Assembly: GCA_029961105.1 (NCBI GenBank)
Contig: JASBVO010000008.1
Coordinates: forward strand, 173,972 to 237,971
Reading direction: 5' to 3'
Length of the DNA: 64,000 nt
Source: Micrococcus sp.
GTDB lineage: Bacteria; Actinomycetota; Actinomycetes; Actinomycetales; Micrococcaceae
Part shown: one piece after another, positions 45,594 through 54,248 of the stretch
Position numbering within the stretch: position 1 is the stretch's first letter
Layout of the letters: every line of letters starts with the position of its first letter
Made by a program: the position numbers and the translations under genes
Notes under the pieces: generated by a model
Database searches by the model: none
The model's input: only the letters and a program-made list of their open reading frames with translations
Told to the model about the DNA's origin: nothing

Positions 45594-46831
45594 GCACCGG
45601 ACCGTCGGCGCACGCTGAGCGCATCGCCCGAGCAGCGCTCACCCGGCTGCTGGAGCCCGGCGACGTCCTGGGCACGGCAGCCGTCCGCGTCTGGGGCGCG
45701 GTACGGGCCGTGGACATCATGACCGGGCGGGAGCAGCCGGGTGCGGGCGAACGCCAGGAACTCTCCCTGCACCTGCAGTCCGCCGGAACGCCGCTGACGA
45801 GCCGCGGATGGCAGCGCGGACGGGAACGCTGGAGCGCTCGCACGGCGACCCTGGCCCCGGAACGCGACCTCGAGACGCTGCACCACCTGGGCGGTGGCCT
45901 GCTCATCCCCGGAGACCCCGGGTGGCCACCGGCCGTCGATGACCTCGGGCCGGCGGCCCCGGTGGCGCTCTGGTACCGGGGGACCGGTGGAATGCCCCGG
46001 GCAGAGAGGACCCTGGCCGTGGTCGGCAGCCGGGAGGCGAGTCCCTACGGAAGGACGGCCACCCGCATGCTGGCCGGGGGGATCGGTGCCCGGGGGATCA
46101 CGGTCCTGTCCGGTGGTGCCTACGGCATCGATGCCATCGCGCACCAGACGGCGCTGGGCTCCGGGACGGGTTGCCCCGCCACGGCCGCCGTGCTGGCCGG
46201 CGGGCTCGACCGCTTCTACCCGGCCGGCAACGAGCAACTGCTGCGGGACGTCGCCGCGAGCGGCTTGCTGCTGTCCGAGATGTCCCCGGGGACCAGCCCC
46301 ACCCGTCACCGGTTCCTCCAGCGGAACAGGCTGATCGCCGCGTTGTCCGGGGCGGTACTGGTCGTGGAGGCCCGGTGGCGATCCGGAGCCCAGAACACCG
46401 CGGGCCACGCCCTCGGCCTGGGCCGCGACCTCGGCGTGGTCCCTGGCCCGATCACCTCGGCCACGTCGGCCGGCTGCCACCGACTGCTGCGGGAATCGCC
46501 CGCCGTGATCGTCACCGAGGTCGAGGAGGCCCTGGAACTGCTGCCCGGGGGGCGGGTTGCGAGCTCCGGGCCGGGAGCACCGCTGGGGGCGGCTGGGGGG
46601 CCGCCGCCCGGTGTCTCTGGCCGGGACGCCGAGGCCCGTCCCCATGACCACCTCACCGTGGAAGAGCTGCTCGTCTGGGAGGCGTTGCCGTTGCGCAAGG
46701 CGGCCCCGGTGGACCGGCTCTGCTCGGTGGCGGGGCTGGGGGCCGGGACCGTCATGGGAGTCCTGCAGAACCTGCGCCGTCAGGGGCTGGCCGAGCAGCA
46801 GGCGGCCGGGTGGCGGCGCCAATCCGGCTAA
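45590..46831 (+). CDS. dprA: DNA processing protein DprA
   Basis: DprA loads RecA on incoming single-stranded DNA. 413 residues: N-terminal SAM-like region, Rossmann domain with VVGSREASPYG, LSGGAYGIDAIAHQTAL, AVLAGGLDRFYP, FLQRNRLIAALSGAVLVVEA and HALGLGRDLGVVPGPI, then a Gly/Pro linker and a winged-helix C-terminus (HLTVEELLVWEALP). ATG overlaps the comM stop. The yraN-comM-dprA-xerC order is conserved. Confidence 0.95.
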   Translation: MSTGPSAHAERIARAALTRLLEPGDVLGTAAVRVWGAVRAVDIMTGREQPGAGERQELSLHLQSAGTPLTSRGWQRGRERWSARTATLAPERDLETLHHLGGGLLIPGDPGWPPAVDDLGPAAPVALWYRGTGGMPRAERTLAVVGSREASPYGRTATRMLAGGIGARGITVLSGGAYGIDAIAHQTALGSGTGCPATAAVLAGGLDRFYPAGNEQLLRDVAASGLLLSEMSPGTSPTRHRFLQRNRLIAALSGAVLVVEARWRSGAQNTAGHALGLGRDLGVVPGPITSATSAGCHRLLRESPAVIVTEVEEALELLPGGRVASSGPGAPLGAAGGPPPGVSGRDAEARPHDHLTVEELLVWEALPLRKAAPVDRLCSVAGLGAGTVMGVLQNLRRQGLAEQQAAGWRRQSG

Positions 46832-46860
46832 GCCGGCCGGCGTGGTGGCAGAGTGGATGC

Positions 46861-48063
46861 ATGGCCGCCACCCCACGTTCCACAGTCCCGGACCGCGCTC
46901 GTCCGCCCCGGCTCTCGCGGCGGGACCGGTCCTGGGTGGAGGGCTTCGCCGACTACCTCGTGCACGAGCGCAACCGGTCCCCGCAGACCGTGCGAGCCTA
47001 CGTCTCCGACCTCGAGGGACTGGTCCGGGATATCGCCGGGCATGAACGGCTCCCGGTCCGGGACGGGATGCTGCCGGACGTGCTGGGCGGGATCGACCTC
47101 CGGGACCTGCGCGGATGGCTCGGGCGACTGTCGGCGGCGGGCAGGTCGCGCTCGACGCTGGCCCGCAAGGGTGCCTCGGTGCGGGTCTTCATGGCCTGGG
47201 CGGTCCGCGAGGGACACCTGGACCGGGATCCGTCCCTCCGGCTGACGTCCCCGAAGCGAAGCGGAACCCTGCCGGATGCACTGAGCGCCGACCAGGCCGG
47301 GCGCCTGCTGGACGCCGCGGGGCGGGCGGCCGCCGGGCGGACGGCCCGAGGGCCGGGCGTGGAGCCGTCGGCCGAGGCCCACGTGGCGGTCGCGCAGGCC
47401 GGGCACGAAGCGGCGGCGAGCCCGTTGGGTCCGCTCACCGTCGAGGAGGTCCGCCGCCGCGCCGTGGCACTGCGCGATGCCGCTATCCTCGAACTCCTCT
47501 ATGCCACCGGTCTGCGGGTCTCGGAACTGGCCGGACTGGACCGTGCGGACGTGGACCATGAGCGGAGAACCCTGCGGGTGACCGGCAAGGGCAACAAGCA
47601 GCGCACCGTTCCGTTCGGCGTCCCTGCCGCCGCCGCGCTCAACCGCTGGCTGGACCAGGGGCGTCGGCACTTGACGGCGAAGAGCGGTACGGCCGGCCAT
47701 GGCGTCGGTGGCGAGAAAACCGGCAGCAGTTCCGGCAGCACCGGCAGCACTGGCCGTTCCGGCAGGACCGGCGGGTTCCGCGCCGGGGATGCCCTGTTCC
47801 TCGGCGTGCGCGGCGGGCGGATAGGCGTGCGCCAGGTCCGAGAGGTGGTGAACGCCGCGCTGTCCGGGCTCGGTGACACCTCGGCGAGCGGTCCCCACGT
47901 GCTGCGCCACACCGCGGCGACTCACCTGCTGGATGGAGGAGCGGACCTGCGCAGCGTCCAGGAACTGCTGGGCCACTCCTCGCTGCAGACCACCCAGCTG
48001 TACACCCACGTCTCCATCGAGCGGCTGCGTGACGGCTACCGCCAGGCGCATCCGCGGGCGTGA
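46861..48063 (+). CDS. xerC: Tyrosine recombinase XerC
   Basis: XerC with XerD resolves chromosome dimers at dif. 400 residues (usual 300): the N-terminal SAM-like domain (YLVHERNRSPQTVRAYVSDL) and catalytic domain with R in TGLRVSEL (about 218), K in TGKGNKQRTVP (about 242), HVLRHTAATHLL (about 346), LGHSSLQTTQLYTHVS with the nucleophile Tyr (about 382). Two low-complexity inserts explain the length: Ala/Gly-rich at about 155-190 and Ser/Gly/Thr-rich at about 278-302. ATG at 46861 has no ribosome binding site; CAGAGT lies 6 nt before it. It is the host recombinase, not the prophage integrase. Confidence 0.92.
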   Translation: MAATPRSTVPDRARPPRLSRRDRSWVEGFADYLVHERNRSPQTVRAYVSDLEGLVRDIAGHERLPVRDGMLPDVLGGIDLRDLRGWLGRLSAAGRSRSTLARKGASVRVFMAWAVREGHLDRDPSLRLTSPKRSGTLPDALSADQAGRLLDAAGRAAAGRTARGPGVEPSAEAHVAVAQAGHEAAASPLGPLTVEEVRRRAVALRDAAILELLYATGLRVSELAGLDRADVDHERRTLRVTGKGNKQRTVPFGVPAAAALNRWLDQGRRHLTAKSGTAGHGVGGEKTGSSSGSTGSTGRSGRTGGFRAGDALFLGVRGGRIGVRQVREVVNAALSGLGDTSASGPHVLRHTAATHLLDGGADLRSVQELLGHSSLQTTQLYTHVSIERLRDGYRQAHPRA

Positions 48064-48096
48064 GACACCGGCGGGGCGACGCATAGGGCCGCGCTG

Positions 48097-48126
48097 TTGG
48101 CCCGGGCGGTGATCGTGGTGCACAAT
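48097..48126 (+). promoter_or_regulatory. Promoter of the DUF3145 gene
   Basis: TTGGCC (48097-48102), 18 nt, CACAAT (48121-48126). The leader would be about 165 nt and contains an unusually AT-rich TTAATAAAAGG and a CTCGGA/TCCGAG hairpin. Confidence 0.5.
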
Positions 48127-48297
48127 GGTCCGGAGAAGCACCCGGGTGTCCTTAATAAAAGGCTGACCTCGGACGCTTCCGAGAACTGAACATCGAGAGG
48201 GCATGCGGCGCTGGTCGCCACCTTCCGGGGCCGGATCAGGCTCCATCGTCTGTGGGGTCGTTGGGGAAGACGTACCGCACAGCACTGGGAGGAACGT

Positions 48298-48801
48298 ATG
48301 TCTGAAACCATGGTCCGTGGAATTCTCTACATCCACTCGGCCCCAGCCGCGCTGTGCCCACACATCGAGTGGGCCGTGGGGTCGGTCCTGGGTGCCCAGG
48401 ACCGCCTGGAGTGGTCGGCGCAGCCGGCTGCCCAGGGCGCGTACCGGGCCGAGATCGCGTGGACCGCGGCGCAGGGCAGCGGTGCCCGTCTGGCCTCGGC
48501 CCTGCGCGGGTGGGCCCACCTGCGCTACGAGATCACCGAGGAGGCCTCGCCCGGTTGCGACGGCAGCCGCTGGTCCCATACCCCGGAGCTGGGCATCTTC
48601 CACGCCACCACGGACGTCACCGGCAACATCATGGTCTCCGAGGACCGCATCCGCTACGCCTACGAACAGGCCAACGGCGATCCCTCGGCCGTCTTCCACG
48701 AGCTCAGCCTGGCCCTCGGTGAGGCCTGGGACGAGGAGCTCGAGCCCTTCCGCCAGGCCGCGGACGGGGCCCCGGTGCGCTGGCTGCACCAGGTCGGCTG
48801 A
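48298..48801 (+). CDS. DUF3145 family protein
   Basis: 167 residues, conserved in actinobacteria next to fatty acid genes, function unknown. The conserved start MVRGILYIHSAPAALCPHIEW and the segment RWSHTPELGIFHATTDVTGNIMVSEDRIRYA identify it. No membrane segment or known catalytic motif. GGGAGGAA precedes the ATG. It converges with fabF across a strong terminator. Confidence 0.9.
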   Translation: MSETMVRGILYIHSAPAALCPHIEWAVGSVLGAQDRLEWSAQPAAQGAYRAEIAWTAAQGSGARLASALRGWAHLRYEITEEASPGCDGSRWSHTPELGIFHATTDVTGNIMVSEDRIRYAYEQANGDPSAVFHELSLALGEAWDEELEPFRQAADGAPVRWLHQVG

Positions 48802-48891
48802 CCCGCCGGCTCCACCGGCACGACCGAGGGTCACAGGCGTCCGCCGTCCGGCCGACTGCGCCGGTCCCTCCCCGTGCGACTCCCTCCCAGT

Positions 48892-48931
48892 ACGACGAGG
48901 CCCGCCAGGATCACCTGGCGGGCCTCGTCGT
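48892..48931. terminator. Bidirectional terminator between DUF3145 and fabF
   Basis: Perfect 18-bp stem (48892-48909 with 48914-48931), loop ATCA, between two convergent genes. No T-run on either strand. Confidence 0.75.
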
Positions 48932-48967
48932 GTGGCGGACGCGCGCGGGGCGCTCCGGACCGCCGGG

Positions 48968-50215
48968 TCAGACGCTGCGGAAGACCGAGACGGCGTTGTG
49001 GCCGCCGAAGCCGAAGGAGTTGTTCACGGCGACCCGCTGGCCCTCGGGGAGCTTGCGGGGCGTCCCGGTCACCACGTCCAGCGGGATCTCGGGATCCTGG
49101 TTCTCGAGGTTGATCGTCACCGGTGCCTGGCCGTGGTAGACCGCCAGGACCGAGAGCACGGACTCGATGGCCCCGGACGCGCCGAGCAGGTGTCCGGTCT
49201 GGCTCTTCGTGGCCGAGACGGCGACGGAGTCCAGGTGGCCGGCGAACACGGACTTCATCGCCAGGTATTCCGGCCGGTCGCCGACCGGGGTGGAGGTCGC
49301 GTGGGCGTTGACGTGGCTGACGTCCTCGGGGGACGCGCCGGCGGACTCGAGGGCGGCCTGCAGGGCACGGGAGGCCCCCAGGCCCTCCGCCTCCGGAGCG
49401 GTGATGTGGTAGGAATCCGACGTCACGCCCGAACCGGCCAGCTCGGCGTAGATCCGGGCACCGCGGGCGCGGGCATGCTCCTCGGACTCGATGACCAGTG
49501 CCCCGGCGCCTTCGCCGAGCACGAAGCCATCGCGGTCCTTGTCATAGGGGCGCGAGGCCCGCTCCGGCTCGTCGTTGCGGCGCGAGAGGGCCTGCATGGC
49601 CGCGAAGGCAGCGATCGGCAGCGGGTGGATGGCCGCCTCGGTGCCGCCGCAGACCACGACGTCGGCCCGGCCGTCGCGGATCAGCTGCAGCGCGAGATCC
49701 ATGGCCTCGGTGCCGGAGGCGCAAGCCGAGACGGGCGTCCGGGCCCCGGCGCGGGCGCCCAGGTCCAGGCTGATCGCGGCGGCGGGACCGTTCGGCATGA
49801 GCATGGGCACGGTCATCGGCAGCACGCGCCGGGGACCCTTGTTGCGCAGGGTGTCCCAGCCGTCCAGCAGGGTCCACACCCCGCCGATTCCGGTGCCGAA
49901 CGACACCGCGAAGCGGTCCGGGTCCACGGTGCCCTCACCGGCCAGGCCGGCGTCGGCCCAGGCCTCGCGGGCGGCGACCACGCCGTACTGGGTGGTGGGG
50001 TCCATCCGCTTCATCTCGACCTTGGTCAGCGAGTCCGCCACGGGCGAGCTCAGCTGGGCGGCGAAGGTCACCGGCAGCTCGTACTCGGCGACCCAGTCCT
50101 GTTCGAGGGGGCGGGCGCCGGGCGTTCCGGCCAGGGCGTTCTGCCACAGGGTGGGGACGTCACCGCCGATCGGTGTCGTGGCACCGAGCCCGGTGATCAC
50201 GGCTGTGCGGTTCAT
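48968..50215 (-). CDS. fabF: Beta-ketoacyl-ACP synthase II
   Basis: FabF elongates acyl-ACP with malonyl-ACP. 415 residues with the Cys-His-His triad C165 (VSACASGTEA), H305 (NAHATSTPVGD) and H342 (KSQTGHLLGASGA), plus K337 and the C-terminal NNSFGFGGHN. It is the last gene of fabD-fabH-acpP-fabF and is separated from acpP by 150 nt containing a hairpin. Confidence 0.96.
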   Translation of the reverse strand: MNRTAVITGLGATTPIGGDVPTLWQNALAGTPGARPLEQDWVAEYELPVTFAAQLSSPVADSLTKVEMKRMDPTTQYGVVAAREAWADAGLAGEGTVDPDRFAVSFGTGIGGVWTLLDGWDTLRNKGPRRVLPMTVPMLMPNGPAAAISLDLGARAGARTPVSACASGTEAMDLALQLIRDGRADVVVCGGTEAAIHPLPIAAFAAMQALSRRNDEPERASRPYDKDRDGFVLGEGAGALVIESEEHARARGARIYAELAGSGVTSDSYHITAPEAEGLGASRALQAALESAGASPEDVSHVNAHATSTPVGDRPEYLAMKSVFAGHLDSVAVSATKSQTGHLLGASGAIESVLSVLAVYHGQAPVTINLENQDPEIPLDVVTGTPRKLPEGQRVAVNNSFGFGGHNAVSVFRSV

Positions 50216-50308
50216 GTATCTGCCTTCGGTCTTCGGGTCGGTGGACCCGGGGAGGGATGCGGGGCCGGCTGGTTCGCAGGCGGCCGGGGGAGGGGTGGTC
50301 GTGACGGC

Positions 50309-50352
50309 CGGTCAGGGGGCCGCGTCCGCTGCGGGACTGGACCCCCTGACCG
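50309..50352 (-). terminator. Hairpin between acpP and fabF, possible attenuator
   Basis: 11-bp perfect stem (50309-50319 with 50342-50352), 22-nt loop that can pair further. It lies 14 nt after the acpP stop and may lower read-through into fabF. Confidence 0.45.
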
Positions 50353-50365
50353 TGGCCGGCCGGTA

Positions 50366-50611
50366 TCAGGCCTGGGCGTTGGCGATGAATTCGACGGCGT
50401 CGTCCACGGTCTTGAGGTTCTTGACTTCCTCGTCCGGGATCTTGACGTCGAACTTCTCCTCGGCGTTGACCACGATGGTCATCATGGAGATCGAGTCGAT
50501 GTCCAGGTCGTCGGTGAAGGACTTGTCCAGCTGGACCTCTTCGGTCTCCAGGCCGGTCTCCTCGTTGACGATCTCGGCCAGTCCAGCGAGGATCGTTTCC
50601 TTGTCAGCCAT
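50366..50611 (-). CDS. acpP: Acyl carrier protein
   Basis: 81 residues, acidic. The phosphopantetheine serine is S40 in DLDIDSISMM; the usual Leu after Ser is Ile. It carries acyl chains for FabD, FabH and FabF encoded around it. AAAGGAG precedes the ATG. Confidence 0.96.
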   Translation of the reverse strand: MADKETILAGLAEIVNEETGLETEEVQLDKSFTDDLDIDSISMMTIVVNAEEKFDVKIPDEEVKNLKTVDDAVEFIANAQA

Positions 50612-50713
50612 GTCAGGCTCCTTTCGGGACGGAATCGTCCGTCGTGTTCATCGGGGGTGTTCGGGATACTCCGTCGCCCGGCGGACGAGGAGGTCTGGTG
50701 GGGCGGGACGGGC

Positions 50714-51769
50714 TCAGGGGAGCCGGACCACCTGGGCGCCGTAGACCAGCCCGGCGCCGAAGCCGATCTGCAGGGCCAGGCCGCCGCTGAGGGAGGGGTC
50801 CTCCTCCAGGACACGGTGCATCGCCAGCGGGATCGAGGCGGCTGAGGTGTTGCCGGTCTCCTTGATGTCCCGGCCGATGGTGACGGACTCGGGCAGCTTG
50901 AGCTGCTTGCCCAGCTCGTCGATGATGCGCTCGTTGGCCTGGTGCGGCAGGAAGGCCGCCAGGTCCCCGGCTTCGATGCCCGCCTTGTCGAGCGCCTCCT
51001 GGGCGACCTTGGCCATGGACCACACCGCCCAGCGGAACACGCTGGGTCCGTCCTGGCGCAGCGTGGGCCACAGCTTGTCGTCCGGGTTCGTCAGGGCCGT
51101 GGTGTCACCGGTCTTCCGGGCGGTCTCGGCGGCGTCGCGCAGGTCCAGGAGGGACCGGGTCATGCTCACCGTGTCCCAGCGCTCTCCGTCCGACCCCCAG
51201 ACGCTGGGGCCGACCCCGGCCTCGTCGGAGGGCCCGATCACCACGGCGCCGGCGCCGTCACCGAGGATGAAGGAGATGGACCGGTCGGTCTCGTCGATCA
51301 CGTCCGAGAGCTTCTCGGCGCCGACCACCACGACGTGCTTGGCCATGCCGGAGCGGACCAGGGCGTCCGCCTGAGCCACGCCGTAGCAGTAGCCCGCGCA
51401 GGCGGCGGAGATGTCGAAGGCCGGTGCCGGGGTGGCCCCGAGGTTGTGGGCCAGGGCCGCTGCCGCCGAGGGCGTGGCGTAGGGGGAGGTCACGGTGGAG
51501 ACGATGACGGCGTCGATGTCCTCACCGGTCAGTCCGGCGCGCTGCACGGCCTCCTGCGCGGCCTCGGTCGCCAGGTCGAGCAGGGAGGTGTCCACATCGG
51601 CGCGGCGGCGGGTGACGATGCCGGTGCGCTTCTGGATCCACTCATCGGAGGAATTGATGGGACCGGCGATGTCGTCATTGGTCACCACGAGGCTGCCGCG
51701 CGCGGCCCCGACGGACAGGATCCGGCTGCCGGCGACCGGCACGTACTGGTTCAGGGTGGGGGTGGTCAT
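50714..51769 (-). CDS. fabH: Beta-ketoacyl-ACP synthase III
   Basis: FabH starts fatty acid synthesis by condensing acyl-CoA with malonyl-ACP; in Micrococcaceae it accepts branched primers. 351 residues with C124 (ISAACAGYCYG), H276 (FLPHQANERII) and N307 (ETGNTSAASIP). ATG at 51769 lies 55 nt after the fabD stop. The GFGAGLVYGA end is typical. Confidence 0.96.
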   Translation of the reverse strand: MTTPTLNQYVPVAGSRILSVGAARGSLVVTNDDIAGPINSSDEWIQKRTGIVTRRRADVDTSLLDLATEAAQEAVQRAGLTGEDIDAVIVSTVTSPYATPSAAAALAHNLGATPAPAFDISAACAGYCYGVAQADALVRSGMAKHVVVVGAEKLSDVIDETDRSISFILGDGAGAVVIGPSDEAGVGPSVWGSDGERWDTVSMTRSLLDLRDAAETARKTGDTTALTNPDDKLWPTLRQDGPSVFRWAVWSMAKVAQEALDKAGIEAGDLAAFLPHQANERIIDELGKQLKLPESVTIGRDIKETGNTSAASIPLAMHRVLEEDPSLSGGLALQIGFGAGLVYGAQVVRLP

Positions 51770-51824
51770 CTGGTCCTCGACGATCTGCTGGAGGTCTGGT
51801 CATTCAGCGCGGGCGGGAGCCCGG

Positions 51825-52763
51825 TCACTGGCCGGTGGCTTCGGTGGCGTGCTCGGCGATGAACGCCCGAGCGGCATCCAGGTCGTCCGGGGACTTCACG
51901 GCGAGCGTCGGCGTGCCCTTGAGGGCGCGCTTGGCCAGTCCGGTCAGGGTACCGCCGGGCAGCAGCTCCAGGATGCCGGTCACGCCGGCGGAGTGCAGGG
52001 TCTGCATGCACAGGTCCCAGCGCACGGGGCGGGTGACCTGGTCCACGAGCCGGTCCACGGCCTCACGACCGGATCCGACGGCCTCGCCGTCCCGGTTGGA
52101 CAGCAGCGTCACCGCGGGATCGGCGGGGGCCAGGCCGTCCGCGTAGGCCGTCAGGTCCGGTACGGCGGAGGCCATGTAGGGGGTGTGGAAGGCGCCGGCC
52201 ACCTTGAGGGCGATGACGCGGGCCTTGGCCGGAGGCTCCGCCGCCAAGGCGGCCAGGGAGGCCAGCGACCCGGCGGCGACGGTCTGGCCGCCGCCGTTGG
52301 CGTTGGCGGGGACGAGTCCGTGGGCCTGGAGCGCCGCGAGTACCTCGTCCGGGTCGCCACCCAGCACGGCGGACATGCCGGTGGGCTCGGCCGCCGCGGC
52401 GGCAGCCATGCCGGTGGCCCGGATCCGCACGAACTCAAGGGCCTCTGCCGCGGGCAGGACCCCGGCCAGGGCGGCCGCGGTGATCTCACCGACGGAGTGC
52501 CCGGCCGCGATCCACCCCTGCGCGGGGAGTTCCTCGACGCCGAGGGCGCGGGCGGACAGCAGGCCGGCGGCCACGATGAGCGGCTGGGCGACGGCGGTGT
52601 CCTTGATGGTCTCCTCGTCGGAGACGGTGCCGTGGCCGGTCAGGTCCACGCCGGTGGCCGTGGACCACTGGTCCAGCAGGGCGGACATCCCGTCCATCTC
52701 CAGCCAGGGCGCGAGGAACCCGGGGGTCTGGGAGCCCTGTCCCGGGCACACGATTGCAAGCAT
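51825..52763 (-). CDS. fabD: Malonyl-CoA-ACP transacylase
   Basis: 312 residues. PGQGSQTPGF at the N-terminus, catalytic GHSVGE (S90), the Arg of FVRIRA, and the His of FHTPYM. It loads malonyl on ACP. First gene of the FASII operon. No clear ribosome binding site; AAGGG directly abuts the ATG. An imperfect inverted repeat lies 63 nt upstream and is a candidate activator site. Confidence 0.96.
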   Translation of the reverse strand: MLAIVCPGQGSQTPGFLAPWLEMDGMSALLDQWSTATGVDLTGHGTVSDEETIKDTAVAQPLIVAAGLLSARALGVEELPAQGWIAAGHSVGEITAAALAGVLPAAEALEFVRIRATGMAAAAAAEPTGMSAVLGGDPDEVLAALQAHGLVPANANGGGQTVAAGSLASLAALAAEPPAKARVIALKVAGAFHTPYMASAVPDLTAYADGLAPADPAVTLLSNRDGEAVGSGREAVDRLVDQVTRPVRWDLCMQTLHSAGVTGILELLPGGTLTGLAKRALKGTPTLAVKSPDDLDAARAFIAEHATEATGQ

Positions 52764-52825
52764 GCCCTTAACTGTGTCAAAACCGTGACCTCGTTCCGGG
52801 GCGGTGGCAACACCAAGCTCATGCC

Positions 52826-52855
52826 CTCGTTTTGGAGGGTTCCTACAAAAGCGAG
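52826..52855 (-). promoter_or_regulatory. Inverted repeat upstream of fabD, candidate FasR operator
   Basis: Arms CTCGTTTTGGAGG (52826-52838) and CCTACAAAAGCGAG (52842-52855), symmetric with a GTT centre and two mismatched positions. It is centred about 77 nt before the fabD start, a usual place for an activator. The adjacent upstream gene is the PucR-type regulator. Confidence 0.45.
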
Positions 52856-52911
52856 CACCGTGCGCCCGGGCTCTCTGCCCCCGTCGGGTCGCTCCAGCCC
52901 CTCCCGGTCCT

Positions 52912-52943
52912 CGAGCCCCTCCGGCCCCTCCGGCCCCTCCGGG
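52912..52943. repeat. Short tandem repeat between fabD and the PucR-type gene
   Basis: Three to four copies of CCCCTCCGG in tandem, just after the 3' end of the regulator gene. Probably simple-sequence expansion; no hairpin. Confidence 0.6.
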
Positions 52944-52981
52944 ACCGCTGCCCGTCAGCCGGCCCCATCCGTCAGCCCCCG

Positions 52982-54175
52982 TCAGTCGGTCTCGGCAGGA
53001 GGATACAGCCGCCCCACCGCAAGCGCCGTCTGCAGCACGTACGCGTCCCGGGGGATGAGTGGGTCCCAGCCGGTGATCTCACTGACCCGGCGCAACCGGT
53101 AGCGCACCGTGTTGGCGTGGATGAACAGTTCCCGCGCCGTGCCCTCCAGCGAGTGCCCCAACTCGCAGTAGGTGTCCACGGTCTCCAGCAGCGAGTTGCC
53201 GGCGGCCTGCAGCGGGGCGTGGACCCGGTGCACCAGGGTCTCGACGGCGGTCTGGTCGCCGTGCAGCGCGCGTTCCGGGAGCAGGTCCTGGGCGTGGGTG
53301 GGCCGCAGGGCGCGCGGCCACGCGGCCGCCGCGGCCAGCCCGGCCAGCGCCTCCCGGCCGCTGCGGTGGGCGTCGACCAGGGAATCGGTCAGGGGCCCGT
53401 ACACCACCGGTCCCTCACCGAACCACGGGCTCAGGGCGCCGGCTGCCTGGGTGGGGTCGTCGATCCCGCCCAGGACCAGCACGAGCCGTTCGGCCTGGAC
53501 GCCGACGAGGATGTCGAATCCCGAGCGAGCGGCCGTCCGCCGCACCCCGGACAGTCGCGTGGGCAGGTCCGCCTCCGGGGTGCGGCCGGCCATCACCATC
53601 ACGGACTTCCCGCCCTTCCAGCCCGCCGCCGCCGCGCGGGAGAGGATCTCGTCCGCTCCCTCCCCGCGCAGCACGGCGTCGAGCAGCACCGCCTCGTTCC
53701 GGCTGTCCCACGCGCCCCGGGTCTCCGCGGCGCGGGCGTAGACGTCCGCCAGGGCGAAGGCGATCTCCCGGGAGTACCGCAGGATCGCCTCCCGGACGAG
53801 GGTCTGGTCGCGGTCCTGCACGATGCCGGGCACCTGGGCCTCGACGACGTCGACCACGGTCCGGATCAGCTGCAGGGCCCGCTGGAGGCTGATGGACCGC
53901 GTCAACTCCGTGGGCGCCCCGCCGAACACCTCACCGAGCACCGTGGTCATGGTGGTGGAGGGCCGCTCGAACCAGGACAGGAACCCGGTCAGGCCGCGCT
54001 GGGCGATCAGTCCCAGGGAGGACCGCTCGTCCGGGGTCAGCTGGCGGTACCAGGGCAGGGTGTTGTCCAGCCGCTGCAGGGTGGCCGTGTTGAGCACCCC
54101 CAGGTGGGCCCGCAGCCGGCGCAGGGATTCCGCGGAGACCTTGCGGGGGGGCTGGGTGGTGCGTGCCTCGGACAT
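52982..54175 (-). CDS. PucR family transcriptional regulator, FasR-type
   Basis: 397 residues with a GGDEF-like middle region and a C-terminal PucR helix-turn-helix (LEGTARELFIHANTVRYRLRRVSEITG). In Streptomyces coelicolor the protein of this class at this place, FasR, activates the fabD-fabH-acpP-fabF operon; Mycobacterium tuberculosis has a PucR-type gene between aceE and fabD as well. The same role is likely here. I chose ATG at 54175; ATG at 54187 in frame adds four residues and neither has a strong ribosome binding site. A 17-nt palindrome lies 56 nt upstream. Confidence 0.88.
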   Translation of the reverse strand: MSEARTTQPPRKVSAESLRRLRAHLGVLNTATLQRLDNTLPWYRQLTPDERSSLGLIAQRGLTGFLSWFERPSTTMTTVLGEVFGGAPTELTRSISLQRALQLIRTVVDVVEAQVPGIVQDRDQTLVREAILRYSREIAFALADVYARAAETRGAWDSRNEAVLLDAVLRGEGADEILSRAAAAGWKGGKSVMVMAGRTPEADLPTRLSGVRRTAARSGFDILVGVQAERLVLVLGGIDDPTQAAGALSPWFGEGPVVYGPLTDSLVDAHRSGREALAGLAAAAAWPRALRPTHAQDLLPERALHGDQTAVETLVHRVHAPLQAAGNSLLETVDTYCELGHSLEGTARELFIHANTVRYRLRRVSEITGWDPLIPRDAYVLQTALAVGRLYPPAETD

Positions 54176-54230
54176 GCTGACGAGCATAGGCGTCGCCGGG
54201 GTGCCCGGGCGGCCCGTGACCGGCGCGCCA

Positions 54231-54247
54231 TTGTCGGAACCCGACAA
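54231..54247. promoter_or_regulatory. Palindrome in the PucR-type gene promoter region
   Basis: TTGTCGG-AAC-CCGACAA, perfect 7-bp arms, 56 nt before the start codon and 1 nt from the aceE terminator. Candidate autoregulatory operator; it differs from the repeat before fabD. Confidence 0.4.
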
Positions 54248-54248
54248 C

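Noticed and set aside
46861..48063. XerC as a phage integrase
   Set aside because: It lies in the conserved yraN-comM-dprA-xerC order, 11 kb from the prophage end, and matches host XerC motifs.
52912..52943. CCCCTCCGG repeats as regulatory iterons
   Set aside because: They are short, imperfect at the ends, without symmetry, and sit next to other Pro/Gly-type simple sequence.
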